From Candidatus Poribacteria bacterium (GTDB taxonomy: Bacteria > Poribacteria > WGA-4E > WGA-3G), in the NCBI GenBank assembly GCA_028824685.1, contig JAPPCZ010000034.1, forward strand, positions 1 to 64,000: a DNA stretch of 64,000 nucleotides, given 5' to 3'. Each line of letters begins with the position of its first letter. The stretch's first letter is position 1. The notes under the pieces were generated by a model, which had not been told where the DNA came from, searched no databases, and worked only from the letters and a program-made list of their open reading frames with translations. Positions 53,958 through 62,521 of this stretch are shown here, piece by piece. The translations under genes and the position numbers were made by a program.

Positions 53958-54052
53958 CGTACAAAATGTGCGTAATACTTTTACAAAACCCGCTGAAGGT
54001 ATCTACGAATGCATATTTTACTACTTATTGATAGAGAATGTCAAACCAAATT

Positions 54053-54853
54053 TTATCGTCCGAATCGCTTCAATTGTCCCCAAGTAATCGCTAACTTTCC
54101 TGTTGAATTAACCGCAAGCGGTCCTTGAAACTTTAGAACGCCAAGATTTGCTGAATCGTCCGGATTCAAACCGTGCCAATCCATGAAAACGAGACCCCCC
54201 TTCTTTTCAAGGTCATCAACGCCTTCCTCATAGCCAGGTGTAAACCCAACTTCGTCTCCTTGTTCTATTTTCTCCTTTGTGAGCCATGCAAACGGCATTG
54301 CCACTTCGTAAATCATGCCGCCCTCTCCCAATTCGGGGGTCGGAACAATGGCAATATCAGAGTTAGGGAGATCTGCGTTTTTCACTGCACTGTAGTCAGT
54401 AACACGTGCTTTATTCTTGATAAGCGCAAAGTTGGGTTTACATGCAGGTTGTCCGGCACCCACTTTTTCCCAATCAATATACAAGAAAATCGTATCGCCT
54501 TTCCAAGACTCAGCGGGATTTGCCGCCGGGGTAAACTCATCATCCCGTACTGCAGCAGCAAAATAAAATGTGTCTTCATCATACATAGTTGACCATGTCA
54601 TCGTGAGGTCATCTTTTCCTTTCCATATCCCTTTACCCCGAAGCAGTTCCTTTTCTGAGTCGAAGGCTACCCAGACAGCGTATTGCCAGTCGTTAAGTTT
54701 TCCATCAATTTTAGGTGTACTCGGCGGCATGCCTGCGATAGATTCTCCATATTTCAGTCCAAAGGTGTCGCTATTATCCTCTGGAAGAAAATCTCCTTTC
54801 GCTGAAAAAACAAAGAGAACACATAGGATGGTAGATAGAATTACTGATTTCAT
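54053..54853 (-). CDS. Secreted CBM9-like sugar-binding protein, C-terminal WG motif
   Basis: The start MKSVILSTILCVLFVF at 54853 (or ATG at 54862) gives a Sec signal peptide cleaved near SAKG. The mature protein is a CBM9-like carbohydrate-binding domain: PKIDGKLNDWQYAVWVAF, then a long beta region with TMYDEDTFYFAAAVRDDEF, WKGDTIFLYIDW and VAMPFAWLTKEKI. Length about 267 residues. The tail VNSTGKLAITWGQLKRFGR is the motif shared with three exported proteins here. The start choice is open: GGAG fits 54853 slightly better. Ligand unknown, probably plant or algal glycan. Confidence 0.85.
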   Translation of the reverse strand: MKSVILSTILCVLFVFSAKGDFLPEDNSDTFGLKYGESIAGMPPSTPKIDGKLNDWQYAVWVAFDSEKELLRGKGIWKGKDDLTMTWSTMYDEDTFYFAAAVRDDEFTPAANPAESWKGDTIFLYIDWEKVGAGQPACKPNFALIKNKARVTDYSAVKNADLPNSDIAIVPTPELGEGGMIYEVAMPFAWLTKEKIEQGDEVGFTPGYEEGVDDLEKKGGLVFMDWHGLNPDDSANLGVLKFQGPLAVNSTGKLAITWGQLKRFGR

Positions 54854-55134
54854 CTCATTCAACTCCTTTAGCGTAGAAATTCTTTCTACAAAATTTCTTA
54901 GGATTTTTCTAACATTTTACCGATTCAACCTATAGGTGTCAAACAAAATCTGGAATGGTTCAATGCCAAGTATTTTTATGGGAAGGCATTGGAAGCTAAA
55001 TTTTCCGATATTACATTCAAAACGAAATGCTTCAATTATTCACATTATCCACAAAACTATCCTCCGAGTAGCCGAAAAAGTGCATCCGTTTAGGTGTTAA
55101 TAATGAGAACTACTTTGCAAACTTTAGAGGACTC

Positions 55135-56019
55135 ATGCGTAATACAATTACATACAGACATTGGCAGCCCGGTGATGATGATGCCGTTCTGAAGTTGTTA
55201 GTGCCAGCTGAACAATGCAATGAAGACTATTACCGAAAAAAGTTTAACAGTTCATCCCTTGCGCCAGAAGGAATTCGTTTAGCAATTGTTGGGCAAAGAG
55301 TTGTTGGACATGTACTTGGTTCACGAACTTCGCTATTTGTTGAAGGAAGAATCCAAGATTTTGGTTTGGTGACGTTTGTATTTGTTGCTCCAGATATGCG
55401 CCGACAAGGTATTGCAACCCGTTTGATGCAAGAACTGCATGCACACTTCCAGAAAGCGGGCTATCGTGGAAGTATTCTTGATGTTGATACAAAAGAAGCA
55501 ATTCAATTGTATCAGAAAGTTGGCTACCAGAAATTCACGCAAGAACTTCAAACACAACTTTTACCAAATTCAGATGTCTCGCAACTCAAATGGACAGAGG
55601 TGAATCTAAAAGATTTAAGTGCCTTCCCGCAATTGGATGAGAGATGGGCAAAACACAATTTCCCAGTTGTATGGGAGCCACAAGGTATGAAGGTACATCA
55701 GTACACCATGAGCGGGTATCGCGTTTTGCGTCATGGTCAAAAAATTGTTGGTTATTCAAGATGGGAGAAACCTTCAGAATACTATCCACATGGGTTAATC
55801 AAGGACCCCATCGTTCCGGAGATGGACTCGATGGAAGTTATTGCGGCAGTACAGGCAGCAATCCCAGCACCGCGCGCATGGCAAACCTGCGAAGGAAGTA
55901 GGTATGAAGATCCGCTCCTTTCCCTCGGTTGCACACTTGAATTGACACAACGGGTAGATATGCTTCTATCCTTTGGTCCCGAAATTGATTGGACAGGACT
56001 TGCACGAACCTTCATTTAA
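55135..56019 (+). CDS. GNAT N-acetyltransferase, copy 1
   Basis: The 294-residue protein has an N-terminal GNAT domain: TFVFVAPDMRRQGIATRLM (acetyl-CoA pyrophosphate loop RRQGIA, about residue 86) and ATRLMQELHAHFQKAGYRG. Residues 160-294 form a second, less recognisable domain. About 240 bp of the first half is nearly identical in DNA to the copy at 56303, then identity drops sharply. Acetyl-group acceptor unknown. Confidence 0.82.
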   Translation: MRNTITYRHWQPGDDDAVLKLLVPAEQCNEDYYRKKFNSSSLAPEGIRLAIVGQRVVGHVLGSRTSLFVEGRIQDFGLVTFVFVAPDMRRQGIATRLMQELHAHFQKAGYRGSILDVDTKEAIQLYQKVGYQKFTQELQTQLLPNSDVSQLKWTEVNLKDLSAFPQLDERWAKHNFPVVWEPQGMKVHQYTMSGYRVLRHGQKIVGYSRWEKPSEYYPHGLIKDPIVPEMDSMEVIAAVQAAIPAPRAWQTCEGSRYEDPLLSLGCTLELTQRVDMLLSFGPEIDWTGLARTFI

Positions 56020-56064
56020 ATAAGGTACGTAGATTTAGCAATTGAGCGTTGACTTAGATTTCTT

Positions 56065-56165
56065 CTGTAGGAGCGACCTCCAGGTCGCAATCTGGCAAAT
56101 CATACAGAATACCATAGCGCATTCTGCCACCCGCATTTAGCGTTGATTTGAGGTCGCTCCTACAG
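56065..56165. repeat. Family A palindrome with a degenerate family B hairpin inside
   Basis: CTGTAGGAGCGACCTC (56065-56080) is exactly complementary to GAGGTCGCTCCTACAG (56150-56165). Inside, near 56130, is GCATTTAGCGTTGATTT, the right half of a family B hairpin. It lies between the two GNAT copies. Confidence 0.75.
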
Positions 56166-56302
56166 AATCTGCGTAATCCACAAACAACACAGTTGACAAA
56201 ACTTTACATACCCATAGTTTAAAACTATCCTCTGAATAATCTTAAAAGGTGCATCCGTTTAGGTGTTTTTTAATGAAACTATTTCACAATTAAAGGAAAT
56301 AC

Positions 56303-57187
56303 ATGCGAAATACAGTTATTTATAGACATTGGCAGCCCGGTGATGATGACGCTGTTCTGAAATTGTTAGTGCCAGCTGAACAATGCAATGAAGACTATTA
56401 CCGAAAAAAGTTTAACAGTTCATCCCTTGCGCCAGAAGGAATTCGTTTAGCAATTGTTGGGCAAAGAGTTGTTGGACATGTACTTGGTTCACGAACTTCG
56501 CTATTTGTTGAAGGAAGAATCCAAGATTTTGGTTTGGTGACGTTTGTATTTGTTGCTCCAGATATGCGCCGACAAGGTATTGCAACCCGCTTGATGCGGG
56601 ATCTAAACGTATACTTTGAAAGAAGAGGTTATAGAGGAAGCATTCTATATGTTGAGACTGCAGAGGCTTATCAAATGTATCAAAAAGTTGGATATCAAAA
56701 GGTTACCAGAGAGTTACGAACAGAACTCCCAGCTCGTCTCAATTCCTCTCAACTTAAATGGAGAGCGGTCGTGCAAGAAGACTTCAATATCTTACATGAA
56801 CTTAAAAGGTGTTGGGGGACTCATAATTTTCCTGTATTTTGGAATTCTCAAGTTATTGGGATACATCAGTTCAATATGAAGCAGTATCGTGTCCTACACC
56901 GTGAAAAGAGAATTATCGGATATGCAAAATGGGACGACCCTTCGGAACACCGTCCACAAGGATTGATCCATGATCCGATAGTACCAGATGAAGATCCGAT
57001 GGAAATCATTGCATCAGTACAGGCAGAGATCACAGCAACACGTGCATGGAAAACTACTGAAGGAAGTATATATGAAACTCCACTGCGGTCCTATGGTTGC
57101 ATATTCCAGCAAGGAAAGATGGTTGATATGGTTGCATCCTTTGGTCGGGACATTGATTTGTCCGAGATGCACCGAGCCGTGTGGTGA
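56303..57187 (+). CDS. GNAT N-acetyltransferase, copy 2
   Basis: The 294-residue paralogue of 55135 has the same GNAT motifs (RRQGIATRLM, about residue 86) and the same second domain at about half identity. From residue about 100 on, it differs strongly from copy 1 while the first part is almost unchanged in DNA. Conserved upstream text (gcatccgtttaggtgtt, at 55082 and 56251) shows that the duplication included the leader. It converges on the inositol-phosphatase gene. Confidence 0.82.
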   Translation: MRNTVIYRHWQPGDDDAVLKLLVPAEQCNEDYYRKKFNSSSLAPEGIRLAIVGQRVVGHVLGSRTSLFVEGRIQDFGLVTFVFVAPDMRRQGIATRLMRDLNVYFERRGYRGSILYVETAEAYQMYQKVGYQKVTRELRTELPARLNSSQLKWRAVVQEDFNILHELKRCWGTHNFPVFWNSQVIGIHQFNMKQYRVLHREKRIIGYAKWDDPSEHRPQGLIHDPIVPDEDPMEIIASVQAEITATRAWKTTEGSIYETPLRSYGCIFQQGKMVDMVASFGRDIDLSEMHRAVW

Positions 57188-57227
57188 AGAGAATGTACCC
57201 AAATATATTTGACTACAATTTATGAAT

Positions 57228-58007
57228 TCACATCATTGTTCTGCATTTAAATAATTCCAGAATTGTATTATGCAGGAGTCCATTCGTTGCTACCAGTGAA
57301 GCAGTGTCTTTCGTGATGGCTTGCCCCTGTATATCCGTCACCATCCCACCTGCTTCTCGCACAATAACAGTGATAGCAGCGATGTCCCAAATACTAATCG
57401 CTGCTTCAATTACAGCATCCACTCTGGCAGAAGCCACAAGGTGATACATATAGAAATCACCGAACCCTCTTGTGCGTGCAGCATCGTTGATAAGGTTGTA
57501 AATACCGGGGAAAGTGCCCTTTTCTACGAACCAGTTTATTCCGCCGTGGCAGATCATTGCGTCTGAAGGTTGTGAAACATCAGATACCTTAATCGGTTCA
57601 CCGTTTAGGAATGCCCCTTTGCCTACTTCAGCATAAAGAAGTTCGTTTAATAATGGCGCATTGGAAACACCGAGAATGAGTTCATCATCTTTCATCAAGG
57701 CAATCTGCGTACCAAAGATTGGGATTTTCCGAATGTAATTCTTCGTGGCATCAATCGGATCAATAATCCATATATAAGAAGATGTTCCCCTTTGTATTCC
57801 ATATTCCTCACCCAAGAACCCGTGATCGGGAAATGCCTGTGTGATAGTTTCTCGGATCGCTTTTTCCGCTTCGGTATCGGCGCGGGTGACTGGGGTTTCG
57901 TCATCCTTTAGTTGCACTTTTATCGTATCAGCTGCATAGTACGATGTAATAATATCTTCTGCATTTTTTGCCGCCTCTAAAGCGACAGTTAAAAATTGAC
58001 TCTGCAT
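57228..58007 (-). CDS. Inositol monophosphatase-family phosphatase (HisN-like)
   Basis: The 259-residue enzyme is of the Mg-dependent, lithium-sensitive phosphatase family. GFLGEEYGIQRG (metal-binding Glu), WIIDPIDATKNYIRKIP (DPIDGT-type block, here DPIDAT) and WDIAAITVIVREAGG are the three metal-site motifs. HisN (histidinol phosphatase), SuhB-like and 3'(2'),5'-bisphosphatase relatives cannot be told apart from the motifs. It lies 57 bp downstream of the DCC/HTTM fusion. Confidence 0.85.
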   Translation of the reverse strand: MQSQFLTVALEAAKNAEDIITSYYAADTIKVQLKDDETPVTRADTEAEKAIRETITQAFPDHGFLGEEYGIQRGTSSYIWIIDPIDATKNYIRKIPIFGTQIALMKDDELILGVSNAPLLNELLYAEVGKGAFLNGEPIKVSDVSQPSDAMICHGGINWFVEKGTFPGIYNLINDAARTRGFGDFYMYHLVASARVDAVIEAAISIWDIAAITVIVREAGGMVTDIQGQAITKDTASLVATNGLLHNTILELFKCRTMM

Positions 58008-58064
58008 AAATTCTCCTATCTAATTCGTAAGATAAAAGGTACAGTTGAATGTACCAACTACTTT

Positions 58065-59876
58065 TTAACGAAGTGAAATTGTGGGACAATAGATTCCAAT
58101 TCGTTCTCGGTACCACCACGTTCCTTCTGAACGTTTCGTAGCAATATCGGTAAAATGATAATCATAAAGCGTTGCGCGGACAAAACGTGGTGGTGTATCG
58201 GGGAACGGATTTTCCGCCAACAACTGCAGCACTTCGGCTTTACCTTGTAGCAATGCCCCCATAAAATCCAGAAACCATGGGGTATTTCGGTAGTTTCCCT
58301 GAAGCGCAGCAAACCACATCTGCCAGTCTAATCTCGGTTGATGTGGTGCGACCCATCCGGGAGCACGGTCAAGTCTACCCGGTTTCCATTTAAATTCATA
58401 AGCCTTCCATGTAATCCTGTCGTTACTGCCTTCAACAATAATTTCAGGTCGCGATTCAGTCATGTCTGCAAACAGACCGTAAGTGTTTACACTCCCAAAC
58501 GGTCTAATCCATGCAAGTTCTGGCAGCTTCGCTTCTCTAAATAATTGTCTCCCAAATATAATACTACTCGTTAAAAAAAGAATTATCGCTACAGCCGCAA
58601 AGCAAATTTTACTAATTCTACGAGGCGAAAATTTAACAGTGTCAAACCTTGGCATGAAACGTTTTGGTAGCAGAGATTTCCATGTTACATCGTCAATCAA
58701 AAGCAAACAAAGCACTATAGTCAACAAATTAAAAAAGCAGTAATTTCCTGTTAGCAAAATCAGTACTTGAAGACCGACCAACCCAATACACCCTACAGTT
58801 CGTAAACGACGTGGGGCAAAGATTAAGAAGGGGACTCCTAATTCAATAACAAACATGCCGATGACTGATATTTTGTGGAACCACTCGGGCAATTGATGGG
58901 CATACCATCCTATCCATGTTGGCAACGGTTGCGTTTCATAATGGAAGTTTAGTGCGGTTAGGTTGCGCCATACCTCATCACTTGCAAGTTTGACAAACCC
59001 AGAGGCAAACATCAAGCGGAATAGAAGCCAGCGCAATAGAAACAAAGACGCAGCGGAGGGTTCGGACGCACGTGTGAATGTATCACGTATTTTGAAAGGT
59101 GCGAAAAAGATTGCCAAAAATCCTGCTTCAAGAAGCAGAACATCCCATTGGAAACTAAGAAAGACTTGTCCAACCGCTACAAGGGAGAGATAAAATCCCC
59201 ATAAACCGATTAGACTAATAGTTGGGAAAAAGCCTGTGATTAAGACTAAAGATAGGATAACTCCGCCAGCACATATAAGATGGAGAAACAAATCTGTTGA
59301 ATTGAACCAAAAAAAGGTGGGAACAAGGTGATAACCCTTTGCTCCAATCTGTTGGTGAACAGCGGCTAAGTAGTCACTTACAGGTAAAATCCCGTTGCTT
59401 CCAACGAGTCCCTGAATCTGTACCCACAAAGAAATAAATGCAATTAAGTAGATACAACCAAGTCCTCGTAGAAATATCCAACGCGAAAAAACGAATGTTG
59501 TTCTTTCAGTGTGCGTTCCCCATAGCCAACGGGTCATTACCGAGAAGAACGGACGGTACTTTGCCACAAACCGATAGACTGCTTCAGAAAAACGTCCAAA
59601 CCCCGGTAGGTTATAGTAGCACCAGAAGAAAAATCGGTTATTTAGGGCGCGTGAGACTGCCTCCGCACCAGAAAAAACCTGTCCGTTATCTAAAATTAAC
59701 TGCACTGAGGATTGAAATGCAGAAAGTGGAATCTCTGGGAATTGCTGAGCCACTTCTTGGTAGGGGGCATAGTCTATACGATCTTGCGTAACGTGTTGCC
59801 ACTGTGCAATCCAGTATCGACAAAAATCGCAGTCGTTATCGTAGACGAGGAGCGGTTTACTAACTTGTGATTGCAT
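58065..59876 (-). CDS. DCC-type thiol oxidoreductase fused to HTTM/lipase-maturation membrane domain
   Basis: The 603-residue protein starts with a DCC/YuxK-type thioredoxin-like domain (about residues 5-115), with signature VYDNDCDFCRYW (the DxDCxxC pattern). Then come about nine transmembrane segments with the blocks LLRWLLFRLMFASGFVKL and LNFHYETQPLPTW, typical of lipase maturation factor and HTTM proteins. The C-terminal 120 residues are soluble, with VAPHQPRLDWQMWFA, also an LMF block. The fusion suggests it handles disulfides while helping secreted proteins mature; this is inference. Confidence 0.85.
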   Translation of the reverse strand: MQSQVSKPLLVYDNDCDFCRYWIAQWQHVTQDRIDYAPYQEVAQQFPEIPLSAFQSSVQLILDNGQVFSGAEAVSRALNNRFFFWCYYNLPGFGRFSEAVYRFVAKYRPFFSVMTRWLWGTHTERTTFVFSRWIFLRGLGCIYLIAFISLWVQIQGLVGSNGILPVSDYLAAVHQQIGAKGYHLVPTFFWFNSTDLFLHLICAGGVILSLVLITGFFPTISLIGLWGFYLSLVAVGQVFLSFQWDVLLLEAGFLAIFFAPFKIRDTFTRASEPSAASLFLLRWLLFRLMFASGFVKLASDEVWRNLTALNFHYETQPLPTWIGWYAHQLPEWFHKISVIGMFVIELGVPFLIFAPRRLRTVGCIGLVGLQVLILLTGNYCFFNLLTIVLCLLLIDDVTWKSLLPKRFMPRFDTVKFSPRRISKICFAAVAIILFLTSSIIFGRQLFREAKLPELAWIRPFGSVNTYGLFADMTESRPEIIVEGSNDRITWKAYEFKWKPGRLDRAPGWVAPHQPRLDWQMWFAALQGNYRNTPWFLDFMGALLQGKAEVLQLLAENPFPDTPPRFVRATLYDYHFTDIATKRSEGTWWYRERIGIYCPTISLR

Positions 59877-59889
59877 CTGTGTAGACGGG

Positions 59890-61119
59890 TTAGTTCCATG
59901 CCCGATGAATTTTAGTGATTGCGTCTACCACTTGATCCATATCCGATTCAGAACCGAGAAGAAGATTTTGGAAAAGCCATACGCTCTGTTCACAAACTAA
60001 TTCTGCATTTGGACATGGTAATGAACGGATGAGATGTGGATATTTCTCGGCAACGTGTGCCATTCCCGGTTCCTCCGAAAGCGGAGAACGGTAACCGATA
60101 GAACACGGTATTCCTTCTGCTGACAATGCATTGACAAACTCTTGTCGTGATTTTCCACCGAAACCTTCCGGGTTATACTTCATACAGTATAGATGGTAGC
60201 CGTGTTTTGTAACCCATTTAGCAAGTTCTGGCGGTGTAATGCCGGCTATGGCTTCTAATGCGTTGGAAAGGTAGGAAGCATTCCGATTTCTAAGGTTTGT
60301 TTGTTCTTCCAAAAGTTCCAATCTTACCGACAGTATCGCAGCAAGGTATTCAGAGGGGCGGTAGTTCCATCCGAGTCGAGGATATTCCCATCTTGCACCG
60401 CCGGGTGCGCGACCTACATTCATAAAGGCACAAACCCTATCGTGAATGTCTTTGTCGTTTGTGGTAACCATACCACCTTCGCCAGATGTGAGATTTTTGG
60501 ATGCTTGAAAACTAAATGCGCCAACATCGCTGAGGCTGCCAACCTTCTTCGTCTGGTATTCAGCACCGTGTGCTTGTGCACAATCTTCAATAATCTTGAG
60601 TTGATGACGTTGCGCAATTTCTTGTAATGCCCCCATATCAGCAGGATGACCACCAAGGTGGACTGGAAGAATCGCGCGGGTTTCTGGACAAATTGCTGCC
60701 TCTACCGCATCAGGATCAATCGTAAACGTATCAGGGCAAACATCAACAAACGCTACGGTGCAGTTACGTTCTAAAACTGCACTTGCAGTCGCTACAAACG
60801 TATAATTCGGGGCGATGACTTCTCCACCATCGCTGAACCCATCAAGATCAAGCGCTCCAGCTAAAGCGGCACTGATAGAATCTGTCCCATGCGGCATAAA
60901 GAGGGCATAATTTGTGCCAGAATATTGGGCATACTGCTCACAAAAACGCGGTATCATTGCCCCACCGCTGCCTTCGTTCCCACTTAAGTAAACTTCGCGT
61001 AGGAGCGGTTCAATCTTTGATTCCCATTCATCAGATGTATTTGATGGCCAGGAAGGCCAAGGGTGGGTTTGTATATCTCTGACAGGCGTACCGCCAGAAA
61101 TCGCTAACCGGTTGGGCAT
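59890..61119 (-). CDS. DegT/DnrJ/EryC1-family aminotransferase
   Basis: The 409-residue PLP enzyme has FMPHGTDSISAAL (cofactor loop), EVIAPNYTFVATASAVL, IEDCAQAHGAEYQ (Asp stacked on PLP) and the PLP lysine in FSFQASKNLTSGEGGMVTT (about residue 197). Family members aminate keto-sugars in surface-glycan and antibiotic synthesis. The substrate sugar is unknown. It begins upstream of the DCC/HTTM fusion, 14 bp before it, probably in the same transcript. Confidence 0.88.
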   Translation of the reverse strand: MPNRLAISGGTPVRDIQTHPWPSWPSNTSDEWESKIEPLLREVYLSGNEGSGGAMIPRFCEQYAQYSGTNYALFMPHGTDSISAALAGALDLDGFSDGGEVIAPNYTFVATASAVLERNCTVAFVDVCPDTFTIDPDAVEAAICPETRAILPVHLGGHPADMGALQEIAQRHQLKIIEDCAQAHGAEYQTKKVGSLSDVGAFSFQASKNLTSGEGGMVTTNDKDIHDRVCAFMNVGRAPGGARWEYPRLGWNYRPSEYLAAILSVRLELLEEQTNLRNRNASYLSNALEAIAGITPPELAKWVTKHGYHLYCMKYNPEGFGGKSRQEFVNALSAEGIPCSIGYRSPLSEEPGMAHVAEKYPHLIRSLPCPNAELVCEQSVWLFQNLLLGSESDMDQVVDAITKIHRAWN

Positions 61120-61225
61120 ATATATCTCCGATGAAATTTAGGTTCGGTTATGATTATTATCAAGTTATCATCTTGTAACCTATAGACTACCCTAATATAG
61201 AATTTATTGCAAGGAAAAAGGCAAT

Positions 61226-61254
61226 TTGACAATCACAGAATTAGAGTATACAAT
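61226..61254 (+). promoter_or_regulatory. Promoter of the Cache lipoprotein gene
   Basis: Perfect -35 TTGACA (61226-61231), 17-nt spacer, -10 TACAAT (61249-61254), about 45 bp before the start codons. Confidence 0.65.
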
Positions 61255-61298
61255 TAATGGGTATAATATCTTTATAGCAATTAAATTGCTTATAACAA

Positions 61299-61874
61299 AT
61301 GGAGAGATACAAATTGAAGAATTTTTTGATAATGCTGCTTATGTTAGGATTTGCAGCGATTAGCATTACTGGGTGTGAAAAGAAAATGGTAGATTCCATG
61401 ATGGATGTTATTGAACCATCAGAGACACCAACAAAGGATAATCCTGAGGCGTATACAGTCGCCTTAGTACAAGCAGCGATTGACCTCTACAAAACAGAAG
61501 GCCTTGATGCAGTTATAGTTTACCACAATGATCCCGCAAATATTGATGGGCAGTGGTATGTGTTCATTACTGATGAAAACGACATTTTTGTCGCACACGC
61601 ACCAAGACCAGATTTAATAGGTACAGATCTCAAAGATGTTGAATGGCTTGTTGAGGATGTTGAACGTCATGATGGATCGACTTTGGGAGCAAAAATCGCC
61701 CAAGCAACTGCAACAGGAGCTTGGATTGATTATTTGTGGCCCAATCCTGAAAATGAGCAAATTGAACAAAAACGTACATGGGCAATCCGACATGACGGAT
61801 ACCTCTTCGGTACAGGGTATTATGTTCCAGTTGAGGATGATTCTGATGAGCAAGCCTCTGAAGTAGAAAACTAA
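61299..61874 (+). CDS. Cache-domain lipoprotein
   Basis: A lipoprotein with signal peptide and lipobox ISITGC. The mature part (about residues 45-180) has the Cache-domain pattern VALVQAAIDLYKTEG, DGQWYVFITDENDIFVAHAP and DGYLFGTGYYVP, which is a small-molecule sensing domain, without any signalling output. The start is uncertain: ATG 61299 gives MERYKLKNF, but the GGAGAG just after it is well placed for the TTG at 61314 (MKNFLIMLLML), a more typical lipoprotein start. Ligand unknown. Confidence 0.8.
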   Translation: MERYKLKNFLIMLLMLGFAAISITGCEKKMVDSMMDVIEPSETPTKDNPEAYTVALVQAAIDLYKTEGLDAVIVYHNDPANIDGQWYVFITDENDIFVAHAPRPDLIGTDLKDVEWLVEDVERHDGSTLGAKIAQATATGAWIDYLWPNPENEQIEQKRTWAIRHDGYLFGTGYYVPVEDDSDEQASEVEN

Positions 61875-61880
61875 AGTAGA

Positions 61881-61909
61881 AAATGGCGAGGTATTTTCCC
61901 TCGCCATTT
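61881..61909 (+). terminator. Terminator after the Cache lipoprotein gene
   Basis: AAATGGCGAGG and CCTCGCCATTT form an 11-bp stem with a 7-nt loop, 6 bp after the stop codon. Confidence 0.8.
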
Positions 61910-61992
61910 CTCACAAATATACCATCCAAACTATTTGTGTGTTCTTCAATTATAGTGGGTTTTATAATTAATTTTACATCTGAGTTGTAAAA

Positions 61993-62052
61993 GGGAAACT
62001 CCGATTCCCGACTACTAATGGTTTCGTCGCGATTCGGAGATCGCTCCTACAG
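61993..62052. repeat. Palindrome, family A, inverted and degenerate
   Basis: Read on the minus strand: CTGTAGGAGCGATCTCCGAA, then GTCGGGAATCGGAGTTTCCC. Same sequence family as 38212, without the family B hairpin. Confidence 0.75.
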
Positions 62053-62101
62053 AATATATGTAGACTTATTTACATAATTTAACCTAAGTTGCCACCTATG
62101 T

Positions 62102-62390
62102 AGACAATCTGTATGAAGATTAAATAAATATTCGGTAATCTCTTTAGTCCCGTAGGGACGCAATGTTTATAGAAAAATGTTACCCACCGCCTCTTGAGTT
62201 CCGTAGGAACGGCATATTTTTTGTTGATGTGCTTCCAAACATATCGTCCCTACGGGACTAAAGGGATGAGGTCGTCCGCGCTACTATAAACATAGCGTTC
62301 CTACAGAACTGAAGATCCCTTAAAATGTTCCGAATATGCATAATGAAAAATTACCGAATTAATAAATTAATCTTCATTTAGATTGTGTCT
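62102..62390. mobile_element. MITE-like element, copy 2 (no family B insert)
   Basis: Same element as 23373-23691: ends AGACAATCTGTATGAAG and, reversed, AGACACAATCTAAATGAAG, with four inner hairpins GTCCCgtaGGGAC, GTTCCgtaGGAAC, GTCCCtacGGGAC and GTTCCtacaGAAC. It has no coding potential. The last hairpin is uninterrupted, which shows the empty state of the site that carries family B in copy 1. Other parts of 61910-62521 show nothing coding. Confidence 0.8.
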
Positions 62391-62396
62391 GGGGAA

Positions 62397-62412
62397 CGCA
62401 AACGAACAGTTT
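62397..62412. repeat. Hairpin, family E variant
   Basis: GCAAAC and GTTTGC form a 6-bp stem, next to the right end of MITE-like copy 2; compare 23345-23363. Confidence 0.55.
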
Positions 62413-62521
62413 GCACTACGAAATCTTGCGAAAAATGCCCTATTCTATATTAAAAACGGTGCTGCAGATTTAAAATTTTGTAGGTAGCAACTTGGGTTAA
62501 TTTACTATAAAATCCCTCTCA

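Larger units (their letters stand above)
62076..62503. repeat. Outer inverted repeat around MITE-like copy 2
   Basis: The left arm 62076-62100 (aatttaacctaagttgccac...) is complementary to the right arm 62479-62503 with a few mismatches. The arms enclose the MITE-like element 62102-62390 and a further 88 bp. This suggests that copy 2 is nested in, or part of, a larger element. Confidence 0.6.
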
